A stretch of DNA of 42,540 nt from Strigomonas culicis. Lineage: Eukaryota; Euglenozoa; Kinetoplastea; Trypanosomatida; Trypanosomatidae. The first letter of the stretch is position 1; each line of letters starts with the position of its first letter. Positions 1 to 8,149 of the stretch are shown here, one piece after another. The notes below the pieces were generated by a model that was not told the DNA's origin, ran no database searches, and worked only from the letters and a program-made list of their open reading frames with translations. The translations under genes and the position numbers were made by a program. The stretch lies in contig AUXH01000094.1 of NCBI GenBank assembly GCA_000482145.1, positions 1-42,540 of the forward strand, in the 5' to 3' direction.

Positions 1-2
1 TC

Positions 3-239
3 GCCGCCGGGGGGCTGCCGCCGCTGCCGCCGGGCGCGCCGGACGTGTCGGTGCCGCCGCCGGTGCTGGCCACCGCGCCACCGGAGGCGGCCGGCGGCAG
101 CGGCCACCGCCGCAGCCGCGAGCACCGCGGCGGCAGCAGGAGCAGGGGGGAGCACCACCACCACCGCAGCACGGTCGACGGAGAGAGAAAGGAGAAGCCG
201 AGTAAGAACACCAACCTAGACGCACTCCTTGACCTGTAG
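3..239 (+). CDS. C-terminal end of a Pro/Gly/His-rich protein (5' part outside window)
   Basis: The reading frame is open from the left edge of the window to a TAG at 237-239, leaving about 78 visible codons. The visible part is Pro/Gly/Ala-rich, then Arg/Ser-rich with a four-His run, then a basic stretch, and it ends in NTNLDALLDL. Composition is that of a disordered tail, so no fold or family can be named. The last residues, LLDL, resemble the core of a clathrin-box motif, which hints at an endocytic adaptor tail but is far too short to prove it. A GTG at 45 has been taken as a start by ORF logic, but the frame is open upstream, so the true start lies outside the window. Confidence 0.6.
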   Translation, partial: AAGGLPPLPPGAPDVSVPPPVLATAPPEAAGGSGHRRSREHRGGSRSRGEHHHHRSTVDGERKEKPSKNTNLDALLDL

Positions 240-320
240 AGCGAGAGAGAGAGGGAGAAGGAAAATTGCAAAAAAAATGTGACCTACATACATAGTACAC
301 ACGAGCCGAAAAAAAAAACA

Positions 321-343
321 GATATATATATATATATATATAT
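321..343. repeat. (TA)n microsatellite
   Basis: About eleven uninterrupted TA units lie in the 3' flank of the first gene. It is a simple repeat with no coding role and is likely to vary in length between strains. Confidence 0.9.
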
Positions 344-979
344 GTATTAAACAAAAATGAGGTGAAACAGAAGGTGTGGCAGCTTTGCTTCAGAAGCAGC
401 ACGCACCAAATCATCAAAAACAACGGGAAAAAAAGCTTCATGGACATACAAGTGTTCCATGAAAGTGCTTACAAATTTTATATGATGTAAACATGTTTGC
501 TTTTTGCTCTTTTTTTTGTTGCTTTTGCATTGCAATCATACGACTATATCGCATGTCTTTTGAGTGAACGGGAAACAGTGATAAATGGTAAAAGAGAACA
601 AAAATACCAAACAAAAAAACTTGTTTGACATATAGTGTTCCCACTGATGTATAATTACTTTTGTTCAATGCGTTTTTTTTTCTCTATTTGTTTTTGTTCC
701 GTTTTGGTTTGTTTCATTTTTTTTTTTGATCGCGTTTGGTGTTTTACTATCTCTCTCTCTCAATGTTTTGTGTTTTGTTTACTTCTTAGAATGACAAACT
801 ACAAAGCAAAAAAAAAAAAGAACGGCTGTCATTTTTCTTTTTTAACAAGATCATAGAATTTGTCTTTTTACCTATCTTACTTAGATGTGACAAAAAAAAG
901 AAAAAAAGATGCCTCTCTACCAAAACGAAGACGTGCGCTTAACAAAAAAAAAATGAATGTCAATGTATAATAATAAAAT

Positions 980-1029
980 CTCTATCTCTCTCTCTCTCTC
1001 TCTATCGCTTTTTCTTCTGATGGTTAAAG
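980..1029 (+). promoter_or_regulatory. Predicted trans-splice acceptor for the helicase gene
   Basis: A nearly pure pyrimidine tract (980-1018), largely TC repeats, is followed by the first AG at 1028-1029. That matches the kinetoplastid spliced-leader acceptor layout and would give a 5' UTR of about 117 bases before the ATG at 1147. Confidence 0.6.
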
Positions 1030-1146
1030 GAATAGAACACAAATAGACAACCGATCCCCATCTTCAAAGTAGCGCGCCTCATTCCAACGGAGAAAGGGAA
1101 GAGAGCAAGAAAAAAGAAATAGGATTGCAAGCGCACGGATATAGCG

Positions 1147-3864
1147 ATGCCGCAGCACGTCGCCGACGGCACGGTCCATCCGCCGACGAGCGAAGAGGGC
1201 ATCGACACCGCGTTTCTGCGCCGCGTCGCACAGACACTGGCAGGCCTGAGCCCGCACGACCGTGCGCACCCGTCGACGATCGCCTCCCCCATCCTGCGGT
1301 ACCTTGTCATCCAGCAGCAGCAGCAGCAGCCAGGCGGGCAGCCGCCGACCGCCACGAGCGGCGCGACGGCGGAGCGGGGCGCGTCGACCGCGGTGGCGGC
1401 GTCGCTCACGCGGCGCGGGCTGGGGCCGAAGGATCCGCTGCTGAAGCGGCTGGAGGCCAAACGACAGAAGGCAGCGGAGGGGACCGGCGCGGCGGCCGCA
1501 GCCTCTCATGGTAGCAGTGGGCCCGTGGAGGGCGGCGGCCCGCGCCGGTGGTACGAGCGGCGGCTATCGGAGATGACCCCCGTTGGCTATCAGCTCCTCC
1601 GCGAGGCGATCGGCGTCGAGCTGTACACGGTGGTGAAGCAAACGGCGTCGTCATCCAACCACATCAATGCCAGTAATAGTGGTAACAGTAGCGGCGGTAA
1701 GGCGGCGACGCTGCCGCCGCCATGCACGCTGCGGTGCTGGGAGGAAGCGCGGTTGGCGTACACCCTCGGACAGGTCGTAACGCACTACTATCCCTTCCCC
1801 ACCGCGATCCAGGCGCAGTGCGTGCCGCTCCTGATGGCGCCGCGGGGCGAACTCCATGCCGCGCTGGATGTCGTCGGCATCGCCGGCACCGGCAGCGGCA
1901 AAACCGCGGCCTATCTGGTGCCCCTCCTGCACTACGTACAGACACAGGTGCCACCGGCGCTCGTCGCACCGGCCGCCATCATGGAGCACGGCCCGGTCGC
2001 GCTCATCGTGGTGCCGACGCGCGAGCTCGCGGAGCAGGTGAGCGCGGAGCTGCTGCGGCTGCTGGCCCGCGCGCTGCCGCCGGCGCAGGTGCGCGCCTGG
2101 GAGGCGGCGGAGGCCGCCGCATCCCCCGTCCGCCTCGCCGACCTCGCGGTGCTGAAGCTCGTCGGCGGGGAGGAGAAGCGGCAGCAAGTAGAGCAGCTGC
2201 AGCGCGGCCACGCGCCCGTCGTCGTCGGCACGACCGGCCACATCGCAGCGCTGCTCGAGGAGCGCTACCTCGCACTCGGCCGCGCCGCCTTCGTCGTGCT
2301 GGACGAGGCAGACCGCGTGCTGGTGGAGGGAGAGGAGGCGCACCTGCGCTACATTCTGCAGCACTGTCCGCCGTACGCGGCGGCGGGCGGCGGCCCGGAC
2401 CCCGCGCTCCCGCCGCGGCGGACGTTTCTGTTCACCGCGACGTGGGACGCCGCCTGTGAGCGGCTCGCGAGCTCTCTCCTGCGGAATAAAAACGGCTACT
2501 ACGTGGTGCGCGCCGCGCAGGACGGGAGCGCGATTGCACAGACGGTGGAGGTGTTCGCCGACCGCGTCCAGTACCTCGCCGCGGAGGGGCCCGAGGGCCA
2601 CCTCCACAAGCGCGCCAAGGCAGACCTCCGTGGCGCGCCGAGCACCGACGACGCGGTCGATACGTTGTCGTGGATGAAGCACAAGCACCTCATCCACGCA
2701 CAGAAGTTCTGGCGGCTCGTCACGTGGCTGTGCTACGCGACGGGGCCGATCATCGTCTTCTGTAACGAGAAGAAGGTCTGCGACGCCCTCGGCGAGGAGC
2801 TCGTGCGGGCCCACCGGCAGCTCTGTATACTGGAGGAGCAGCTGCCGCTGCGCACGCTCCTGCAGAGCGGTCACCCACTCGCCGCCGCCGCGGACGACGC
2901 CGGCGAGGCGGACGCCGGGGGGGAGCCGGTCGGCCTCTACTTCGAAGAGCAGTTCCGCACCGCGCCGGCGGGCGCGCCGAATGAAAAGCGACGGAAGGAG
3001 CCCTCGTTGGAGAACCTGAACGCCTTCGTGGTCATCCACGCGGATTTGAGTCAGAACGAGCGCCGCTTTCTGCTTCAGTCGTTTGCATCCGGCGGACAGG
3101 GGCAGGGGAAGAAGGTGCTCATCACGACCGACCTGCTGGCGCGCGGGTTGGACGTGCGCGGCATCACAACCGTGATCAACTACGACGTGCCCTACGCGCG
3201 CGCCATCGCCGCGGAGCCGCACGCGGGCGCGGAGCGCGCCAGCTCCGCGGCGGAGGCGGCGGGGGCCGCCGCCGCGCTCACGCAGTACATCCACCGCATC
3301 GGCCGCACCGGCCGCGCCGGGGCCACCGGCGTCGCGGTGAGCTTCGTTGTGCTCCCGGAGGCGATGCTGCGGCGCGCGCAGCAGCAGCTGGAGCAGCAGC
3401 CGGCGGACGGCCAGCAGCGCGCCGGCGCCGCCCGGGCGAAGAAGAAGGGGGAGGACGGCGGAGAAGCGGAGTACTACAAGAGCGTGGTGGCACAGAATCG
3501 TGAGCGGATGCGCGACGACGACGGAGGCGCAGAGGACGAGGACACAACGGACCCTACGGCGAACCCCGGTGAAGAGGCAGACGACGGCGACCGTTTCGCG
3601 AAGCGGCCGCGCGCGGCGGACGACGCAGAGACGCCGACGCAGCAGCAGCAGCAGGCGTTTGTCTTCGCCTCCGACGAGAGCGTTTTGTTCCACGCGCTCG
3701 TGCCGTTTTTTCTCGAGTGCACACGGAAGAGTATGCTCTTTGTGAATAAGGAGGAGGAGGCCCTCGTCACGGGGCGCTATCGCAAAATCCATCTACCGAA
3801 GCTTCTTCGCTTTCTCATCAAAGAAGCGCAGGACAAGTCGGAGTTCAATGCGATCGCCTATTGA
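1147..3864 (+). CDS. DEAD-box ATP-dependent RNA helicase, Prp28/DDX23-like
   Basis: A 905-residue DEAD-box helicase that uses ATP to unwind or remodel RNA. Visible motifs in order: Q-motif region ending PTAIQ; motif I AGTGSGKT (246-253); Ia PTRELAEQ; a degenerate Ib, TTGH where TPGR is usual; motif II DEAD (386-389); motif III TAT (430-432); motif IV IIVFCNEKK; motif V TDLLARGLD; motif VI HRIGRTGRAG (716-725). The WEE before the Q motif, the LEERYLALGR segment before DEAD, TAT in place of SAT and the following ERLA resemble Prp28/DDX23, the helicase that swaps U1 for U6 at the 5' splice site. That subfamily call is inference. Oddities are an acidic insertion after motif IV and an Ala-rich insertion of about 30 residues between NYDVP and motif VI. 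The C-terminal tail has acidic and poly-Gln stretches. The ATG at 1147 is the first in frame after a predicted splice acceptor. Confidence 0.9.
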   Translation: MPQHVADGTVHPPTSEEGIDTAFLRRVAQTLAGLSPHDRAHPSTIASPILRYLVIQQQQQQPGGQPPTATSGATAERGASTAVAASLTRRGLGPKDPLLKRLEAKRQKAAEGTGAAAAASHGSSGPVEGGGPRRWYERRLSEMTPVGYQLLREAIGVELYTVVKQTASSSNHINASNSGNSSGGKAATLPPPCTLRCWEEARLAYTLGQVVTHYYPFPTAIQAQCVPLLMAPRGELHAALDVVGIAGTGSGKTAAYLVPLLHYVQTQVPPALVAPAAIMEHGPVALIVVPTRELAEQVSAELLRLLARALPPAQVRAWEAAEAAASPVRLADLAVLKLVGGEEKRQQVEQLQRGHAPVVVGTTGHIAALLEERYLALGRAAFVVLDEADRVLVEGEEAHLRYILQHCPPYAAAGGGPDPALPPRRTFLFTATWDAACERLASSLLRNKNGYYVVRAAQDGSAIAQTVEVFADRVQYLAAEGPEGHLHKRAKADLRGAPSTDDAVDTLSWMKHKHLIHAQKFWRLVTWLCYATGPIIVFCNEKKVCDALGEELVRAHRQLCILEEQLPLRTLLQSGHPLAAAADDAGEADAGGEPVGLYFEEQFRTAPAGAPNEKRRKEPSLENLNAFVVIHADLSQNERRFLLQSFASGGQGQGKKVLITTDLLARGLDVRGITTVINYDVPYARAIAAEPHAGAERASSAAEAAGAAAALTQYIHRIGRTGRAGATGVAVSFVVLPEAMLRRAQQQLEQQPADGQQRAGAARAKKKGEDGGEAEYYKSVVAQNRERMRDDDGGAEDEDTTDPTANPGEEADDGDRFAKRPRAADDAETPTQQQQQAFVFASDESVLFHALVPFFLECTRKSMLFVNKEEEALVTGRYRKIHLPKLLRFLIKEAQDKSEFNAIAY

Positions 3865-3985
3865 AACTTTTTTTATGAAATATACAGTCCGAAAAAAAAA
3901 GGAAGAAGGAGTTTTTTTTTTTGTATCTATACGTGCCACGATAGAGCGGTGATGAATTCGGCTTACACACAAGCGCCATGAGTTA

Positions 3986-4036
3986 TCTTTTCTTTCCCCC
4001 TCTTCTCTTCTTCTTTATTTTCTTTTGTTTTGGTAG
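3986..4036 (+). promoter_or_regulatory. Predicted trans-splice acceptor for COG4
   Basis: A long C/T tract at 3986-4032 is followed by AG at 4035-4036. This tract lies inside the open frame that starts at 3978, so translation from 3978 is unlikely. The acceptor supports the ATG at 4134 with a 5' UTR of about 97 bases. Confidence 0.6.
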
Positions 4037-4133
4037 TAACCACAGGTTTATTCTATTCATTGTCGCTTGCACTAGTCGCAAGGAAAGAAATAAAAATAAG
4101 AGAATAAATAATAATAGTAAAAGGAAGAGAAGG

Positions 4134-7100
4134 ATGCAGCCGGTTGAAGGCCTCGAGGACGTTGTGGAGCACCGCCTGCAGCTGCTGCAGCACCTCATCG
4201 CCCAGCGCGAGCAGCACCTGGAGGAGGCGCAGAAGCTCATCCGTCTGCGCGCCGCCGGCGCGGCGCCGGCCCACGTACAGCACATGGAAGAGGTGCAGCA
4301 CACCCACGAGGGGCTGCGGCCGCAGCTGCTGCAGCAGGTCGCGCGGCTCGCGGCGCACGTCAACCACAGCGCCCAGCTTGCGGACCGCAGCTCACGCACG
4401 ATCCAACGGCTCGGCTTCCTGCGGCAGCGCGTCGACGTCGCGCGGGAGGCGGCGCGCGCGGCGGCGGAGAAGAAGCAGTCGATGCAGCAGATGGAGGCTC
4501 TCTTCGTGCCGGCTGGCGGCAGCGAGCCGGAGGCCGCGCCCCAGATGGACAAGAAGTGCCTCGTGCGCGGGGCGGCGCTCGACCGCACCGTGGCGCTGCT
4601 CTGCTCCTACGACGCGGCGGAGGCCGCGCTGCAGCAGCCCAGCGGCGGCGGCGGCAGGCATCCCTCGCAGAGCCTCACACACGATGTATCCGCCGGCTTG
4701 GATACGCACGAACAGGCCATGATTACGATCGCGAAGGGCCAGGTCTACGACGTGCTGGTGTCGATTTGCGAAACCCTCCTGCTGCAGCGCGCCGAGGTCG
4801 CGCGTGGGAAGGACGCGGCCGCGCTCGCAAAGGACAAGGAGGCGCTGCAGCACCACTGCCAGCTGCTCGCACAGCTCCGCTATGAAAAGGAGGGCAGCGC
4901 TTTCTACACGGAGTGGGTGGTCAAGACGACACTGCACCACGTGGAACAGCTTGTGCGGACCGAGTTAGCAAAGATCAAGAACAAAAACAGCAAAACGCAG
5001 CCCGACGAGGCCGCGGCCAAAGCGGCGGACGCGCCGAGCGAAATTGTGTTGAGCCATCTCGCGCTGGTGTCGCAGTGCCTGGACACGGTGGTGGCCGCCT
5101 TGGAGGCAGAGGAATCCTTCATGCGCACCCATTTCCACGCGGAGGGGATGCTGCGGCTGCTGGACGAGCTCGACCGCGGGGCGACCAACGCCTGCGTGCC
5201 GGTGCTGGAGAGCTTCCTGGATGAGCGGCAGGGCGCGCTGCTGCTGCTCGAACAGCAGCAGCAGCGCGCGGACGCCAACGGCGGTGGCGGCGACGGCCCT
5301 GTCGCGTTTGACGCGCGGCAGCTGGATAAGGTGCTGGAAGAGATGTCCCATCTGGTGTCCTGCTGCCACCTCTACTTCAGTTTCATGGAGAAGAAACGCA
5401 GCGACTACCGAGCGGCGGGGAAGGGCCGGACGGCGCTGCCCGCCGAGGCCGCGCACGACGCTGACGCGAGCCGCCCCAACAGTTTGCGGATGGCAGTGGA
5501 GGATATTCTCGCCCGCTACGTGCCGCTGCAGCTCAGCTACTACCGCGCCGCGTACCAGCAGGCGGCGCAGCTACAGCACACCGCCGTCCTCGCGCACCAC
5601 CGCGACGCCAAGCGCCACTCGCGCAAACTCAATCAAGCACAGATGCAGAGGCAACAGCAAAACAACAACAATAACAATAACAATCATAATAACGCCAATC
5701 CCAACTCACGGGCCTCTCCGTCCGCCGCGACGTTCATGTCGGGGCTGTCCACGATCTACGCGGAGCTGGCGGCCGTTACCAACTTTCACTCGTCCTCCTC
5801 CTCCTCCTCCGATGACGATGACGACGACGACGAGCGCCACCCACCGGCGAGCGCGCAGGGCCAGAAGCAGCCGCCGCACCCGCGGCGCGTGCGGCGGCCG
5901 CTGTCGGCCGCGAAGTACACCCTGCTACAGGAGGAGTACTTCCAGCAGCACACGCAGCCTGCCCTTGACGGGCTGGCGGGCGGCCGCGGCGGCAGCAGCA
6001 GCCCCATCACGCTCGTCGACGACTGCTTCTTCTTCCTCCGCATGGCATTCCACCGCGCGGTGGGGACAAAGAACATCCAAATTGCGTCCGCGGTCGTGCT
6101 GAACGGGATGAACACCGTACTGCAGGACTACCTTTTCACGGACATTAAGAACAATATCGAGAACAACGAGGGGGTCGTGACGTCGGCGGCCGCGCCGCGC
6201 GCGCATGACAGGACCCACGAGCGTGGGGCACAGCAGCAGCAGCAGCGGCGCCCCGACTTTGATCTGCGTCACATCGGGACCTTCATGGCGGCGCCCACGC
6301 TCGGCGCGGAGCTCGTCGCGAAGTTCCCGTGGGACGACGTGCGGCAGCGGTTTGCCATCACCCTCAGCGCGGAGTACTTCCAGAGGCACTACCTCCACGG
6401 GAGCGCCGCCCACCCCAACGCCGGCGCGGCCCCGCATGGTGGCGGCGGCGGCGGGAGCGGCGAGGGACGCACGTCGCCGGGCGCGGCGGAGCGGCAGTCG
6501 CCGGTCACCGCCATCGCCTCGCGTGCGCTGCGGTGGACGCTGGAGCTGGAGAAGGCCATCCGCTACGTGCGGCTCCTGGCGAAGGAGCTGCTGCAGCTCG
6601 CGCAGATTCACTACAACACCACCAGCGAGGCGGACGCGAAGAAGCCGAGCGCCGATTACGTCCGTCTGAGTGAGATGGTCAACGACTTGTTCTTCCTCGC
6701 CGCGGAGCGAGAGAAGGACCTGATGCGCTATCTCTTTGTCTTCGCGCTCTTCTTCGTGTACAAGATCGCGGCCGTCGACGCGTACAGCCAGAGCGGCGGT
6801 GCGAAGGGCATGGCGGTGATGAGCGCGAACAACTTCACCGACGTCTTCGCCCACACGCTGGGCGACGCACACGCCATGGGCAGCCCCAACACGAACAAGG
6901 AGCACCACGCGGCGCACCCGAGCCTGCATGAACGGGACGAGGTGGCGTCCCGCGTCGCCCAGTACCTCCGCCGGCGTGTGCCGTACAACATTAACGAACA
7001 GACCTTTTTTCAGTACGAGATGTACGACCCGTGGGTCGTGCGGTATTGCTGGGGCAGCTGGGGCGCGCACCTCCGCTACGTGGCAGACTACCTCTTCACA

Positions 7101-7724
7101 CCCGCCTCCACCGCGGCGGCCGCGCAGAGCCTGATGCAGCTCCAGTCACAGGCCGCCGTCGGCAAGCGGCAGCAGCAGGCGCAGGTACAGCAGCTGCTCT
7201 CCTGCTTCGGCGAATTCTTTGTCCGCTCCGTACAGCTCTTTGCGGGTGAGCTGAAGCGGGTGTATCTAACCACGCCGTACAGCAGCTACGGGGCGCTGCA
7301 GATGGACAAGGAGATTCGCGTGTTGCGTTCTTTCTTCACGGAGGCCTGCGAGCTGGGGCCCACCGCTGTTGTCATTCACGGGGGGCCAGCCGGCGCCGCC
7401 GCCGCGCGCGGCGGCGGCGACCGCCTGCGCGCGGATGGCGCGGACGGCGGCAGCGCGGAGAGCGATGAAGTCTTCTTCCGCCTACGGCTCCTGCTGCAGC
7501 CGCTCTCGCTCATCTCCGCGATGGTGCTCGCGGACAGCCCGGCGCAGGCGGTGGCGGACAGCAAGCTCTTCAGTCAGGCGCCGACCACCGCGGCCGCCGG
7601 CGCCGCGCCGTCGTCGCAGCCGACCGCCCCGCAGCCGGCGGTGTTCACAGCGGAGGAGAAGCGGCAGCTCTTGCTGAACCGCGTGGAGTTTGCAAAGGCG
7701 GATGTTGAAAAGTTGGAGCTGTGA
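4134..7724 (+). CDS. COG4: Conserved oligomeric Golgi complex subunit 4
   Basis: About 1196 residues. COG4 belongs to lobe A of the COG complex, which tethers recycling vesicles at the Golgi and interacts with SNAREs. The identification rests on several segments matching known COG4 patterns: VDDCFFFLRMAFHRAVG (from residue 628; family VDD-F-----------A), LKRVYLTTPYSSYGALQMDKE (ending near 1060; family F-R-GGLQ-DKE-R), and the extreme C-terminus EEKRQLLLNRVEFAKADV, like the COG4 ending where a leucine-rich helix is followed by R-[DE]F-----I--L-L. The N-terminus is predicted coiled coil rich in Gln and His. Low-complexity insertions (Asn tract near 5659-5695, Ser then Asp tract near 5793-5833) make it longer than the animal protein of roughly 780-790 residues. 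The frame is open back to 3978, but that segment is a pyrimidine-tract translation, so the start is placed at 4134. Confidence 0.78.
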   Translation: MQPVEGLEDVVEHRLQLLQHLIAQREQHLEEAQKLIRLRAAGAAPAHVQHMEEVQHTHEGLRPQLLQQVARLAAHVNHSAQLADRSSRTIQRLGFLRQRVDVAREAARAAAEKKQSMQQMEALFVPAGGSEPEAAPQMDKKCLVRGAALDRTVALLCSYDAAEAALQQPSGGGGRHPSQSLTHDVSAGLDTHEQAMITIAKGQVYDVLVSICETLLLQRAEVARGKDAAALAKDKEALQHHCQLLAQLRYEKEGSAFYTEWVVKTTLHHVEQLVRTELAKIKNKNSKTQPDEAAAKAADAPSEIVLSHLALVSQCLDTVVAALEAEESFMRTHFHAEGMLRLLDELDRGATNACVPVLESFLDERQGALLLLEQQQQRADANGGGGDGPVAFDARQLDKVLEEMSHLVSCCHLYFSFMEKKRSDYRAAGKGRTALPAEAAHDADASRPNSLRMAVEDILARYVPLQLSYYRAAYQQAAQLQHTAVLAHHRDAKRHSRKLNQAQMQRQQQNNNNNNNNHNNANPNSRASPSAATFMSGLSTIYAELAAVTNFHSSSSSSSDDDDDDDERHPPASAQGQKQPPHPRRVRRPLSAAKYTLLQEEYFQQHTQPALDGLAGGRGGSSSPITLVDDCFFFLRMAFHRAVGTKNIQIASAVVLNGMNTVLQDYLFTDIKNNIENNEGVVTSAAAPRAHDRTHERGAQQQQQRRPDFDLRHIGTFMAAPTLGAELVAKFPWDDVRQRFAITLSAEYFQRHYLHGSAAHPNAGAAPHGGGGGGSGEGRTSPGAAERQSPVTAIASRALRWTLELEKAIRYVRLLAKELLQLAQIHYNTTSEADAKKPSADYVRLSEMVNDLFFLAAEREKDLMRYLFVFALFFVYKIAAVDAYSQSGGAKGMAVMSANNFTDVFAHTLGDAHAMGSPNTNKEHHAAHPSLHERDEVASRVAQYLRRRVPYNINEQTFFQYEMYDPWVVRYCWGSWGAHLRYVADYLFTPASTAAAAQSLMQLQSQAAVGKRQQQAQVQQLLSCFGEFFVRSVQLFAGELKRVYLTTPYSSYGALQMDKEIRVLRSFFTEACELGPTAVVIHGGPAGAAAARGGGDRLRADGADGGSAESDEVFFRLRLLLQPLSLISAMVLADSPAQAVADSKLFSQAPTTAAAGAAPSSQPTAPQPAVFTAEEKRQLLLNRVEFAKADVEKLEL

Positions 7725-8149
7725 GGCACGTCGTATTGTTCTTATCATGATGCTCGCCTCTTTTATTATTATTATTATTGGTGTTGTTGTTGTTGTTGTT
7801 TGCATTTGTGCTTCTGTATTAATATGTGGCGTATCTGTGTTGAAGCAGAGATTCGTTTTACTCTCCGCCAGGCTCTGTACATCGGCACTAGCACGGGCGA
7901 TGATGGATGCACTGCGCTCGTGTATGTATGTACTGTCCGGTGCTTCATTGATGAAACTTTTTTTTTCGTTTACGTTTTTTTTTTTCTCGAGAAACGAAAA
8001 AAAAAAAATTAGAACAGAGCGGACGATTTTTTTCCAACTAAAATAGAAAGAAGTCAAATCCCAACAACCAAAAAAGAAAGACATTTCTTTTTTTTTTTCC
8101 TTCTGTCTGTGCGTGCTCGTGCACCCAACGGCTTACCGCTCCCAAAAGG
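7725..8149. other. Intergenic region
   Basis: AT-rich sequence with (ATT)n and (GTT)n runs near 7760-7800, T-rich tracts at about 7958-7986 and 8084-8110, and A homopolymers. No gene is supported; the small frames here are low-complexity hydrophobic translations. Confidence 0.65.
8026..8046 (+). promoter_or_regulatory. Possible trans-splice acceptor for the 8150 gene
   Basis: A short T tract (8027-8035) leads to AG at 8045-8046, giving a 5' UTR of about 104 bases. A stronger pyrimidine tract at 8084-8110 has no AG until 8147-8148, directly before the ATG. If that second site is used, translation may instead begin at the in-frame Met at 8222. Confidence 0.4.

Larger units (their letters stand above)
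240..1146. other. Intergenic region, AT-rich UTR sequence
   Basis: This stretch of about 900 bases holds no convincing gene; open frames on both strands are short and low in complexity. It carries a (TA)n microsatellite at about 321-343, many A and T homopolymers, and a (TC)n-rich polypyrimidine tract at 980-1018. It probably comprises the 3' UTR of the upstream gene, a polyadenylation zone and the splice acceptor of the helicase gene. Confidence 0.7.

Noticed and set aside
321..343. (TA)n as a TATA-type promoter
   Set aside because: It is a simple repeat in a 3' flank; protein-coding genes in kinetoplastid clusters are not known to have individual TATA promoters.
1651..3792. Long minus-strand open frame opposite the helicase
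   Set aside because: The helicase frame holds all DEAD-box motifs; the antisense frame is Arg/Leu-rich with no recognisable domain and arises from GC-rich codon bias.
3978..4133. N-terminal extension of COG4 from the ATG at 3978
   Set aside because: The extension is a translation of the pyrimidine tract and AT-rich leader, and a predicted splice acceptor lies within it.
5925..7070. Minus-strand open frame opposite COG4
   Set aside because: It is a shadow of the COG4 gene with biased Arg/Val composition and no motif.
7690..8046. Small hydrophobic open frame after COG4
   Set aside because: It overlaps the end of COG4 and translates (ATT)n and (GTT)n runs into Ile and Val, so it is an artefact of simple sequence.
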